In this document: piece by piece, positions 1 through 5,448 of the stretch
Layout: the number at the start of each line of letters is the position of its first letter
How positions within the stretch are numbered: the stretch's first letter is position 1
Origin: Candidatus Apopatosoma intestinale
GTDB taxonomy: Bacteria; Bacillota; Clostridia; Oscillospirales; CAG-272
DNA length: 6,363 nucleotides
Assembly: GCA_018064545.1 (NCBI GenBank)
Contig: JAGHUY010000026.1
Span: 1-6,363 of the forward strand
Direction: 5' to 3'
Program-made: the position numbers and the translations under genes
The notes under the pieces: model-generated
The model's database searches: none
What the model saw: the letters and a program-made list of their open reading frames with translations, nothing else
Told to the model about the DNA's origin: nothing

Positions 1-1
1 C

Positions 2-30
2 ATTATACACCCGCCCCCACCGATTTGCAA
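2..30 (-). promoter_or_regulatory. Outward-facing promoter at window edge
   Basis: On the minus strand there is a TTGCAA hexamer (30-25), a 17-base spacer and a perfect TATAAT (7-2). The same hexamer pair with the same spacing precedes acpP in this window. The site lies just beyond the udg terminator, so it should start a new transcript running left out of the window. The gene it serves is not visible. Confidence 0.55.
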
Positions 31-40
31 TAGATTTCTG

Positions 41-74
41 AAAAAACCGCCTCTACTGTGCGTAGAGACGGTTT
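41..74 (-). terminator. Intrinsic terminator of the mecA-udg unit
   Basis: Read on the minus strand, a 10-bp stem (71-62 with 56-47, one G-U pair) closes a 5-base loop and runs into a T6 tract (46-41). Flanking A and T bases extend the stem by 3 bp. It starts about 30 bases after the udg stop codon, where a transcript end is expected. Confidence 0.85.
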
Positions 75-104
75 AGGGAAAATTTGCAAGAATTTGAAAA
101 GCCC

Positions 105-671
105 TTATCCTTTGCGGATTCTTTCGAGTTCATCGCGGATCATCAGCATATCGGCGAGCATCGCGCCGCGTTTGGACGGGTCGCGGAGCAGAGCGGACGG
201 ATGATAGACGGCGGCGATGCGGAACGGCCCCCGTTCCGCAAAGACTCCGTGCTCGGCCGTGATCTTGAAATCCGGTTTGATGAGGCGCATCGCGGCGATG
301 CGGCCGAGGCAGACGATCAGTTTCGGCGAGACGGCCCGCACCTGATCGCGCAGATACCCGATACAAAGGTCCTCCTCGTCGGGAAGCGGATCGCGGTTTT
401 TCGGCGGACGGCATTTTAAGATATTGGCAATATAGACGTCGTTTCGCTCGATGCCGACGGCTTCCAGATACTGATCGAACAGTTTTCCGGCACGGCCGAC
501 GAACGGCACGCCCGACAGGTCCTCGCTCTCCCCCGGGGCTTCGCCGACAAACATCAGATCGGCTCTCGGATTGCCCGTGCCGAATACCACATTCGTCCGC
601 GTCTCGGAGAGAGGACAGCGGCGACAGGATTCACATTCTCCCCGTATCTCTTCCAATGTTTTCACTTCCAT
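105..671 (-). CDS. udg: Type-4 uracil-DNA glycosylase (iron-sulfur)
   Basis: This is a family 4 uracil-DNA glycosylase, which removes uracil from DNA after cytosine deamination or dUMP misincorporation and so starts base-excision repair. The protein has 188 residues, near the usual family size of about 190-220. The N-terminal signature GEAPGESED is at 43-51, followed by GVPFVGRAG at 54-62. The C-terminal motif HPSALLR is at 157-163. Cys16, Cys19, Cys87 and Cys103 match the spacing of the four 4Fe-4S ligands of this family; Cys13 is an extra cysteine beside them. The ATG start has a GGGGAG ribosome binding site 9 bases upstream (686-681). It lies 47 bases downstream of mecA on the same strand with no terminator between, so the two are probably cotranscribed. 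A separate weak promoter in the AT-rich gap cannot be excluded. The family call is firm. Confidence 0.95.
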   Translation of the reverse strand: MEVKTLEEIRGECESCRRCPLSETRTNVVFGTGNPRADLMFVGEAPGESEDLSGVPFVGRAGKLFDQYLEAVGIERNDVYIANILKCRPPKNRDPLPDEEDLCIGYLRDQVRAVSPKLIVCLGRIAAMRLIKPDFKITAEHGVFAERGPFRIAAVYHPSALLRDPSKRGAMLADMLMIRDELERIRKG

Positions 672-718
672 GTGCGGTCACTCCCCGATTCGTCAGACTT
701 TTCTTTATTCTATCATAT

Positions 719-1348
719 TTACGTCAATCGCGCAAGGGTTTTGACCGCGTTTTTTTCACAGATCGGCGTTCCGTGTTCCCGGATATAGGCGCAGGCATCC
801 GCGCCGGGGAGGCGATTGCCGTATTCCCCGACGAACAGGTTTTCAAACGGACAACTCCCCGTATGACCGACGGCAAAGCCGTTCCCCGTCTCATAGAGAA
901 CGAGATAATAGGCATACGAAGTGCCCGTGTTTTCCGTATAGACCCGGCTCTCCCCGTTGTAGCCGACGCTTTGCAGTTCCCAGCAGGCGCGGAGCAGGGA
1001 AGAGAGGTCGGAAAAACCGTAAACGGCCGGTTTCCGGCTTCCGAGTGCGGGGAGTTTCTCCCCCAGTATGGCATGACCCATGGCAGAATCCGGCGGCGGG
1101 TCTTTTTCCAGTTTCGTTATGTAGATTTCGCATCCTCCGCTCCGCTCCGGATACACCTGGATCAGAATCCGTCCGAGTGCCGCGTCAAAACCCGTTTTTT
1201 CTTTGGCCTCGTCCAGAATATCCCAGACGGCGCGACGCGTCTTGGTGTTGCCGTAGTCGAGCGTTTTACAGTCGATCTCGTATTTTTGCATATCCCGCGG
1301 TGTCAGCACCACGCGCAGTTTGCCGCTTTCCAGCACGCATAATTCCAT
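719..1348 (-). CDS. mecA: MecA-family adaptor protein
   Basis: The protein resembles MecA/YpbH, the adaptor that delivers proteins (ComK in Bacillus) to the ClpC-ClpP protease. From the chosen start it has 209 residues, close to the usual 210-220. The N-terminal domain (about 1-80) shows the family pattern, with [11 protein letters not shown] at 38-48, ILIQVYP at 61-67 and EIYITKLE at 74-81. A charged, Pro-containing linker (81-108) leads to a C-terminal domain (109-209) that begins with [11 protein letters not shown] and includes YAYYLVLYE at 145-153. That domain contacts ClpC in known members. I chose ATG 1348 because the product then begins [13 protein letters not shown], aligned with family N termini. 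GGGAG (1365-1361) is 12 bases upstream, somewhat far. ATG 1360 would abut that site, and GTG 1420 would sit at the predicted transcript start. No comK or clpC is in view, so its client here is unknown. Confidence 0.85.
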   Translation of the reverse strand: MELCVLESGKLRVVLTPRDMQKYEIDCKTLDYGNTKTRRAVWDILDEAKEKTGFDAALGRILIQVYPERSGGCEIYITKLEKDPPPDSAMGHAILGEKLPALGSRKPAVYGFSDLSSLLRACWELQSVGYNGESRVYTENTGTSYAYYLVLYETGNGFAVGHTGSCPFENLFVGEYGNRLPGADACAYIREHGTPICEKNAVKTLARLT

Positions 1349-1377
1349 GGTTTTTTCCATCTCCCGTCCGGGACTGT

Positions 1378-1407
1378 CGCATTCAGCAACTTCTGCATCT
1401 GAATGCG
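1378..1407 (-). promoter_or_regulatory. Inverted repeat in mecA leader
   Basis: Perfect 9-base arms CGCATTCAG (1378-1386) and CTGAATGCG (1399-1407) flank a 12-base loop. After one mismatch, two further outer pairs (1375-1376 with 1409-1410) extend the match. It lies between the mecA -10 box and the chosen start, so it would form a hairpin in the leader RNA or act as an operator just after the transcript start. Confidence 0.5.
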
Positions 1408-1425
1408 GCAACCCCCACACGCTCT

Positions 1426-1431
1426 ATTATA
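1426..1431 (-). promoter_or_regulatory. mecA: -10 element for mecA
   Basis: A perfect TATAAT reads on the minus strand at 1431-1426. No good -35 hexamer lies 16-18 bases further upstream; the best spaced match is a poor TGTCTT at 1454-1449. The predicted transcript start near 1419 argues against the long GTG-1420 version of mecA. The rest of the divergent region (1436-1548) holds A-tracts and two copies of GGCAAAAA (1443-1450, 1455-1462) but no gene. Confidence 0.45.
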
Positions 1432-1548
1432 GTTCCTCCCCCGGCAAAAAGACAGGCAAAAAATCTGGTAATTTTCCGTTTTCTCCCTCCGCCGGAACCT
1501 CTCTTTCTTCCGAAAAACGAAAAAAACACGATTTTTGACCGGTGCTAC

Positions 1549-1577
1549 TTGAAAAAAGGCGGATATTTCAGTATAAT
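1549..1577 (+). promoter_or_regulatory. trpS: Promoter of the trpS operon
   Basis: TTGAAA (1549-1554), a 17-base spacer and a perfect TATAAT (1572-1577) make a strong vegetative-type promoter. Transcription would begin near 1584, giving a leader of about 70 bases to the trpS ATG. This excludes an upstream in-frame GTG at 1542 as the start. Confidence 0.8.
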
Positions 1578-1593
1578 AAAACCAAATATGACC

Positions 1594-1642
1594 GCGCGCG
1601 GGGAAAATCCGTGCGCAGAAAGGCGGAAGCGGGACCCCCCGC
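1594..1642 (+). promoter_or_regulatory. Two hairpins in trpS leader
   Basis: The first hairpin pairs GCGCGCGG (1594-1601) with CCGTGCGC (1609-1616), 8 bp with one G-U, over a 7-base loop. The second pairs GCGGG (1629-1633) with CCCGC (1638-1642) over ACCC and ends 10 bases before the ATG. No U-tract follows either, so they are not terminators. The leader is too short for a T-box. A role in translation is possible but unproven. Confidence 0.35.
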
Positions 1643-1652
1643 GAACGGGACG

Positions 1653-2657
1653 ATGGAGTTTTCCAAAGATAAAAAAATCATTTTTTCCGGTGTACAGCCG
1701 AGCGGCAATCTGACGATCGGCAACTACCTCGGTGCCATCAAGAATTTCGGCCTCTTTCAGGAGACCTATAACTGTCTGTACTGCGTGGTGGATATGCACG
1801 CCATCACCGTCCGGCAGGACCCGGCGGAACTTCGCCGCCGCACCTATGAGACGTTGGCACTCTATATGGCCAGCGGCCTCGATCCCGAAAAGAACGTACT
1901 GTTCGTGCAGAGCCACGTGCCGGCTCACGCCCAACTCGGCTGGGTCCTCGACTGCTTCACGATGTTCGGCGAACTGTCCCGCATGACGCAATTCAAGGAT
2001 AAAAGCGCGAAAAATGCGCAGAATATCAATGCCGGTCTGTTTACCTATCCGTCGCTGATGGCGGCCGATATTCTGCTGTATCAGGTCGATTTGGTGCCCG
2101 TCGGCATCGATCAGATGCAACACATCGAACTGACGCGCGACATCGCCAACCGTTTCAACCAAATCTATTCCGACACGTTCAAGGTGCCGGAGGCCTATAT
2201 TCCGAAGACGGGTATGAAAATCAATTCTCTTGCCGATCCGACGAAAAAGATGAGCAAATCCGATGAAAATCAGAATGCCTGCGTCTATCTGCTTGACGAT
2301 CGCGACACGATCATCCGCAAGTTCAAACGCGCGGTGACCGACAGTGATACCGTTGTGAAATCCGCGCCCGAAAAGGACGGGATCAACAACCTGATGACGA
2401 TCTATTCCTGCTTCACGGGCAAGACTTTCGAGGAGATTGAACGGGAATTTGACGGCCGCGGTTACGGCGATTTCAAACTGGCCGTCGGGGAGGCGTGCGC
2501 CGACGCGCTCTCACCGCTTCAAACGGAATTTCACCGTTTGATGAACGACAAAGCTTATCTGGAAACCGTGATGAAGAACGGGAGCGACTACGCTTCGTAT
2601 CTCGCGAACAAGACGCTCTCCAAAGTCTATCGGAAGGTGGGCTTCATCGCAAAATAA
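1653..2657 (+). CDS. trpS: Tryptophanyl-tRNA synthetase
   Basis: This cytoplasmic class Ic aminoacyl-tRNA synthetase charges tRNA-Trp with tryptophan using ATP. With 334 residues it matches the usual bacterial TrpS length of about 330. The HIGH-type motif appears as PSGNLTIGN (16-24), DMHA is at 47-50, GIDQMQH at 151-157 (the tryptophan-pocket region) and the full KMSKS at 199-203, so all catalytic signatures are intact. The ATG at 1653 gives MEFSKDKKIIFSG, a few residues longer than a typical start. Its ribosome binding site is poor: GGGA lies only 2 bases away and AGCGGGA lies 18 away, before a small hairpin. A GTG at 1611, preceded by GGGGA at 6 bases, is the main alternative and would add 14 unconserved residues. 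It is the first gene of a plus-strand operon; the next gene begins 18 bases after its stop. Confidence 0.96.
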   Translation: MEFSKDKKIIFSGVQPSGNLTIGNYLGAIKNFGLFQETYNCLYCVVDMHAITVRQDPAELRRRTYETLALYMASGLDPEKNVLFVQSHVPAHAQLGWVLDCFTMFGELSRMTQFKDKSAKNAQNINAGLFTYPSLMAADILLYQVDLVPVGIDQMQHIELTRDIANRFNQIYSDTFKVPEAYIPKTGMKINSLADPTKKMSKSDENQNACVYLLDDRDTIIRKFKRAVTDSDTVVKSAPEKDGINNLMTIYSCFTGKTFEEIEREFDGRGYGDFKLAVGEACADALSPLQTEFHRLMNDKAYLETVMKNGSDYASYLANKTLSKVYRKVGFIAK

Positions 2658-2660
2658 ATA

Positions 2661-2667
2661 AAGGAAG
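2661..2667 (+). promoter_or_regulatory. Ribosome binding site deciding a TTG start
   Basis: AAGGAAG sits 8 bases before TTG 2676, while the nearest in-frame ATG (2694) lies 26 bases away. The spacing fixes TTG as the start of the glycosyl-phosphate transferase gene. Confidence 0.75.
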
Positions 2668-2675
2668 TTTGCTTT

Positions 2676-3692
2676 TTGTACGAATATTCTTGGATGCCGA
2701 TGGCGGCGGCGTTTTTCTTCTCGCTTTTGATGACGCCCGTCGCCCGGCGTTTCGCGTTTCTCATCGGTGCCGTGGACGTGCCGCGTGACGGCCGCCGGAT
2801 GCACCGGATCCCGACCGCCCGCCTTGGCGGGGCGGCGATCGCCGTCGGCTTTTTCTGCGCCCTGTTTCTGACCGTTCCCCGGTCGGCTCTGCCGCGTCCC
2901 GGCGTTCTTATCGGGGCCGCTTTGACGGCTTTTCTCGGCGCTGTGGACGATAAAAAAGCCCTCGCGGCGTTTCCCAAACTGATCGCACAGATCGGTATCG
3001 CTCTTTGCCCGGTGCTTTCCGGGGTGCGGATCGATTTCCTCGATACGCCGTTCGGCTTTTGGAAACTCGGCGTTCTGGGCGTGCCGGCGACCGTTCTCTT
3101 TACCGTCGCCGTCATGAACGCGTTCAATCTGATCGACGGGATCGACGGTCTCTCCTCCGGGGTGGCGTCGCTTGCCTCGTTCTCACTCGCCTGCATCGCG
3201 CTTTGGCGTGGGGAAGCGGGCGTGGCCGCCGTCTGTCTGGCTCTGTGCGGTGCGGTTCTCGGCTTTCTGCCGTTCAACGCCCAGCCCGCCTCGGTCTTTA
3301 TGGGCGACACGGGGTCGCTCTTTCTAGGCTACGTGCTTGCCGTCGCTTCGGTGACCGGCATGATGAAAACGCCGGTGCTGTTCTCGGTCGGTGTGCCGAT
3401 CCTCGCCTTTGCTGTCCCGCTGTTCGATACGGCTTTGGCCGTCGTCCGGCGTGCGTCGGGCGGCGTGGGGCTCTTTTCCCCCGATCGGGCGCATCTGCAT
3501 CACCGGCTCGTTCTCCGGCTCGGCTATTCGCCGCGTGCCGCGTCTTCTGTCTTGTACGGTGTGACGGCTATGTACTGTCTGGCGGCACTTTTGCTGATCA
3601 TATCCCCCGCGGCGGCGGGAATCGTGGCACTTCTTGCTTCCGGGTATCTGCTCCTTGTCTACGGACTGTCCGGCGAGCGGAAATCCGAATGA
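2676..3692 (+). CDS. Polyprenyl-phosphate GlcNAc-1-phosphate transferase (WecA/TagO family)
   Basis: This integral membrane enzyme of the MraY/WecA/TagO superfamily moves a sugar-1-phosphate, usually GlcNAc-1-P from UDP-GlcNAc, onto undecaprenyl phosphate. That is the first lipid-linked step of teichoic acid or other surface glycan synthesis. The 338 residues form about ten hydrophobic segments. Family motifs appear in order: VDVPRDGRRMHRIPTARLGG (33-52), the DD pair at 91-92 (substrate/Mg binding), NAFNLIDGIDGL (148-159), FMGDTGSLFLGY (208-219) and the cytosolic SPDRAHLHHRL loop (268-278), whose HLHH type is seen in WecA/TagO rather than in MraY. No glycan cluster surrounds it, so the final polymer is unknown. 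Translation starts at TTG with an excellent ribosome binding site. Its TGA stop overlaps an ATG (3689-3692) that opens only a 3-codon frame (MKQ). Confidence 0.92.
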   Translation: MYEYSWMPMAAAFFFSLLMTPVARRFAFLIGAVDVPRDGRRMHRIPTARLGGAAIAVGFFCALFLTVPRSALPRPGVLIGAALTAFLGAVDDKKALAAFPKLIAQIGIALCPVLSGVRIDFLDTPFGFWKLGVLGVPATVLFTVAVMNAFNLIDGIDGLSSGVASLASFSLACIALWRGEAGVAAVCLALCGAVLGFLPFNAQPASVFMGDTGSLFLGYVLAVASVTGMMKTPVLFSVGVPILAFAVPLFDTALAVVRRASGGVGLFSPDRAHLHHRLVLRLGYSPRAASSVLYGVTAMYCLAALLLIISPAAAGIVALLASGYLLLVYGLSGERKSE

Positions 3693-3711
3693 AACAATGA
3701 ATGAATCAATG
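3688..3711 (+). repeat. 12-bp tandem duplication at gene junction
   Basis: AATGAAACAATG (3688-3699) is followed directly by AATGAATCAATG (3700-3711), with one mismatch, and then by a partial third copy, GATGAAAGG. The duplication spans the stop codon of the transferase gene and creates several spare ATGs before the real GTG start of the next gene. Confidence 0.7.
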
Positions 3712-3716
3712 GATGA

Positions 3717-3723
3717 AAGGAGG
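3717..3723 (+). promoter_or_regulatory. Ribosome binding site deciding a GTG start
   Basis: AAGGAGG, a near-full anti-16S match, lies 7 bases before GTG 3731. An in-frame ATG at 3701 lies upstream of this site and has no site of its own, so the shorter GTG start is preferred. Confidence 0.8.
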
Positions 3724-3730
3724 GGGCTTT

Positions 3731-4507
3731 GTGAAACGAACCTTAAAAGACAGGCTTCGTTCTGACGGAGCCCTCTCGCTGTATTCCATTCTTATCTTGG
3801 CTCTTGGCTTTACGGTGGTCTGCTTTGCCGTACTGATGCTGCTTTCCCGCACCGATCTGTTTGACTGGCCGCACGCCGAACCCGTCGAAACGACGGGTGA
3901 CGCCATCCGCGACTTTGGCGAAATCGATTATCGCTACACGCCGATCCCGACGGGAAAGGAGAGCGCGGAACTGCTTCTGCGCGCCTATCCGTTCACCGAT
4001 CGGTTTTACATGGAGCATTATATGCTCTTCGTTCAGGGCAATGCCGTCACCCAGGATTATTGCCGTATCTGGCGTGACGGGACCCGATACCGGATCGTGT
4101 TCAACGAGGGAAGCCCCGGTCGCGAACGCGCGATCATCTCGGACGGGAAACACGTGGCCTTTTTGGGAAATGGAGATGCGGTGCTGGGCGTCTATACGTA
4201 TTCCGACGCATTCGCGTTTGAAAAAATGTCGTATATCCCGAGTTTTCTTCTCCTGTCCGACGACGTACCGTATTCCGTGAAGCAGGCCGACCAGGCAAAC
4301 GGAGAACTGGCTGTGATCTACGAAATTCCCTCGCTCTCTTTTCGCGAGGATATCCGCATCTCGACAGAGACGGGACTGATCCGCAACATTCGCTCCTATT
4401 TTTCCGATAAACTCGTCAGCCGGTACGACATCGGTAATTATGAACTGGACTATTCGTTTTCCGGTGAGGAATTTGACCTCACGGACTATTTAACGTCTGC
4501 TGAATAA
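3731..4507 (+). CDS. Membrane-anchored protein, LolA/RseB-like outer domain
   Basis: I do not recognise this as a named family. The 258-residue product has a short basic N terminus (KRTLKDRLR, 2-10), one hydrophobic segment at about 15-39, and a long polar domain that would lie outside the cell (type II topology, or an uncleaved signal). The outer domain alternates predicted beta strands. YRIVFNEG (120-127) leads into AIISDGKHVAFL (134-145), and STETGLIRNIRSYFSDKLV is at 211-229. This layout recalls lipoprotein-sorting folds (LolA, RseB/MucB and related Gram-positive lipoproteins), where a DGK turn and a 'D-x-x-T-G-L-P' strand pair are typical. There is no lipobox cysteine. It is the last gene of the trpS operon, 38 bases after a polyprenyl-phosphate transferase gene, so a cell-envelope role is plausible. 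Function is unknown; the fold call is tentative. Confidence 0.85.
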   Translation: MKRTLKDRLRSDGALSLYSILILALGFTVVCFAVLMLLSRTDLFDWPHAEPVETTGDAIRDFGEIDYRYTPIPTGKESAELLLRAYPFTDRFYMEHYMLFVQGNAVTQDYCRIWRDGTRYRIVFNEGSPGRERAIISDGKHVAFLGNGDAVLGVYTYSDAFAFEKMSYIPSFLLLSDDVPYSVKQADQANGELAVIYEIPSLSFREDIRISTETGLIRNIRSYFSDKLVSRYDIGNYELDYSFSGEEFDLTDYLTSAE

Positions 4508-4510
4508 TCC

Positions 4511-4546
4511 CAAAATGCCGTCGCAAAGCGATCAAAAGGCATTTTG
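4511..4546 (+). other. Branched hairpin after the trpS operon
   Basis: CAAAATGCC (4511-4519) pairs perfectly with GGCATTTTG (4538-4546). Inside the loop TCGC (4521-4524) pairs with GCGA (4528-4531). It starts 4 bases after the stop codon and lacks a U-tract, so it may protect the RNA 3' end rather than terminate. An alternative stem TCAAAA (4532-4537) with TTTTGA (4542-4547) is also possible. Confidence 0.5.
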
Positions 4547-4571
4547 AGGTTATGAAGACGCAAGGGTTTTG

Positions 4572-4603
4572 AGCACAACAGCGAAAAAGCCTTGTGCTTT
4601 TTC
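4572..4603. terminator. Terminator between convergent operons
   Basis: Two competing stems can form. AGCACAA (4572-4578) pairs with TTGTGCT (4592-4598) and runs into T5 (4598-4602) on the plus strand. Alternatively GAAAAAGC (4583-4590) pairs perfectly with GCTTTTTC (4596-4603), with a 5-base loop, and works on either strand. The site lies between the plus operon ending at 4507 and the minus reading frame ending at 4620, so it may serve both. Confidence 0.5.
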
Positions 4604-4619
4604 TCATCTGCCGTCCGGC

Positions 4620-4820
4620 TCATAACAGAACGGCCGCGACGAGGACGAGCGGCATCAGAAGCGATTCGCTCCGCCCGGAAAACAGAAGAAACAGAACCGC
4701 TCCGAGGAGAAGCAGATCCTCGGCACTGACATTGTCCCAGAACCGCGGGAGAACGGAAACCGGTTTTTCGGCCGTCTCCCGCGGCTTTTCTTTGTCTGCT
4801 GTCGTGGTTTCCGGTTCCTT
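4620..4820 (-). pseudogene. C-terminal half of repeat protein, cut off by in-frame TAA
   Basis: Directly after the TAA at 4823-4821 the same frame stays open for 66 codons to TGA (4622-4620). It encodes a Lys/Glu/Pro/Thr linker (KEPETTTADKEKPRE...), then RFWDNVSAEDLLLLGAVLFL and a second hydrophobic stretch, LLMPLVLVAAVLL. The two Leu-rich segments preceded by an acidic 'EDLLLLG' look like the C-terminal tail expected of such clostridial small proteins, from my memory of similar proteins. No ATG, GTG or TTG occurs in this frame until an ATG deep in the second hydrophobic stretch, so it cannot be translated alone in any useful form. Joined to the upstream part, the gene would be about 141 codons. 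A recent nonsense mutation or a sequence error is the simplest explanation. Confidence 0.7.
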
Positions 4821-5045
4821 TTACTCCCTTATGGGGGCGGAAAAAGAAGGGGTTCTCTCCTCCTCGCGCGGGGCGGCGGAAAAAGAACGGTTTCTCTCCT
4901 CCTCACGCGGGACGGCAGAGAAAGAACGGCTTCGCTCTTCCTCGTGCGGGGCGGGGGAAAAGGAAAGATTTCCGCCGTAGTCCGGCGGCGGAACGGGAAC
5001 GCCTGCGTCCGATCCTGCGGTTTTGCCGTGATTCTGCGTGTACAT
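4821..5045 (-). CDS. Repeat-containing small protein, probably truncated
   Basis: This is a 74-codon reading frame with a good AAGGAG ribosome binding site (5056-5051) 5 bases before its ATG, 22 bases after the preceding gene. The product is hydrophilic. It has a Pro-rich start with VPVPPPDYGGN (17-27), then three 13-residue repeats of the form SFSAxPREEERxx (28-66) and a partial fourth copy (67-74). A TAA ends it where the fourth copy would have its second glutamate. The same frame then continues open to 4620, so this is best read as the N-terminal part of a broken gene of about 141 codons that once ended in two hydrophobic segments. No enzyme motif is present. The complete protein may have been a membrane-associated partner of the two upstream small proteins. 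Function is unknown. Confidence 0.65.
   Translation of the reverse strand: MYTQNHGKTAGSDAGVPVPPPDYGGNLSFSPAPHEEERSRSFSAVPREEERNRSFSAAPREEERTPSFSAPIRE
4824..4964 (-). repeat. 39-bp tandem repeats inside the small-protein gene
   Basis: Three 39-base units (4964-4926, 4925-4887, 4886-4848), plus 24 bases of a fourth (4847-4824), encode 13-residue copies with the core SFSA-x-P-(R/H)-EEER. Units 2 and 3 are nearly identical in DNA (GAGGAGGAGAGAA shared), which suggests recent duplication. Unit 1 is more diverged. Confidence 0.85.
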
Positions 5046-5067
5046 ACGGTCTCCTTATCCTGTCAGG

Positions 5068-5448
5068 CTATATGAAGTATCCCGCCATTTCGGCGAGTTT
5101 CAGCATGGTGAGTGCCTTATCGATCTTGGCACAGCGTTTTTCGTCCAGATAGGGTTTTAGCGCGAGTAGCAATGCCCGGCTGTGGGCGATGGTCCCTGCG
5201 GGAATCCGTCCTCCGCCCGAAATGCCGAGCAGGGAGAGCATCTCCCTTGGGTCCGGTGGGGCGGAAGCCGGAACGGCGGGCGCCGGAACGGAAGAAACCG
5301 GAACGGCAGAGGCGGCCGGTTCCGCCGACGGAGCCGTAGCCCCGGACGGCGGGGAAGACGTCATCGTGTCGGCCAGTCGCCTCAGTTGCGCCATCATCTC
5401 CGGATTATTTAGGATCGCGTCCAACTTCTCCGAAAAGTCGTTTTCCAT
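5068..5448 (-). CDS. Small helical protein with Pro/Ala-rich linker
   Basis: I do not recognise a named family. From ATG 5448 the product has 126 residues in three parts. The first is a helical N terminus (about 1-30, MENDFSEKLDAILNNPEMMA). The second is a low-complexity Ala/Pro/Ser/Val linker (about 31-67). The third is a C-terminal helical part (about 68-126) containing SRALLLALKPYLDEKR (90-105) followed by an amphipathic stretch. There is no signal peptide or membrane segment, so it is probably cytoplasmic. The ATG overlaps the upstream stop as TGATG (5450-5446), implying translational coupling. A G-run (5460-5455) 6 bases before the ATG is the likely ribosome site. A GTG at 5451 is an alternative start. 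It is the middle gene of a three-gene minus operon. From memory, helix-linker-helix proteins of this kind occur in related clostridia; function is unknown. Confidence 0.85.
   Translation of the reverse strand: MENDFSEKLDAILNNPEMMAQLRRLADTMTSSPPSGATAPSAEPAASAVPVSSVPAPAVPASAPPDPREMLSLLGISGGGRIPAGTIAHSRALLLALKPYLDEKRCAKIDKALTMLKLAEMAGYFI

Noticed and set aside
656..1342. Plus-strand frame antisense to mecA
   Set aside because: There is no ribosome site or recognisable protein; the minus-strand frame matches the MecA family.
1349..1420. N-terminal extension of mecA from GTG 1420
   Set aside because: The GTG lies at the predicted transcript start, its G-rich site is 14 bases away, and the extra 24 residues coincide with an inverted repeat and do not match the family N terminus.
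1542..1652. N-terminal extension of trpS from GTG 1542
   Set aside because: It starts upstream of the promoter, and TrpS proteins normally begin just before KKIIFSG.
1584..1652. T-box riboswitch before trpS
   Set aside because: The leader is only about 70 bases and lacks the AGGGTGGNACCGCG core and a terminator; the GGGACCCCCCGCGAACGGGAC stretch only superficially resembles one.
3005..3700. Long Arg-rich frame overlapping the transferase gene
   Set aside because: It is a GC-driven shadow frame with no membrane or domain character; the overlapping frame holds every WecA/TagO motif.
4821..4823. Reassigned UAA codon (alternative genetic code)
   Set aside because: TAA ends mecA, trpS, the LolA-like gene, acpP and the permease gene at expected positions, so TAA is a normal stop here.
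4594..4980. Plus-strand Arg/Ser-rich reading frame
   Set aside because: It is the antisense of the minus-strand repeat gene; its RSSSCG-type repeats mirror the GAG-rich repeats, and it has no ribosome site and starts inside a terminator.
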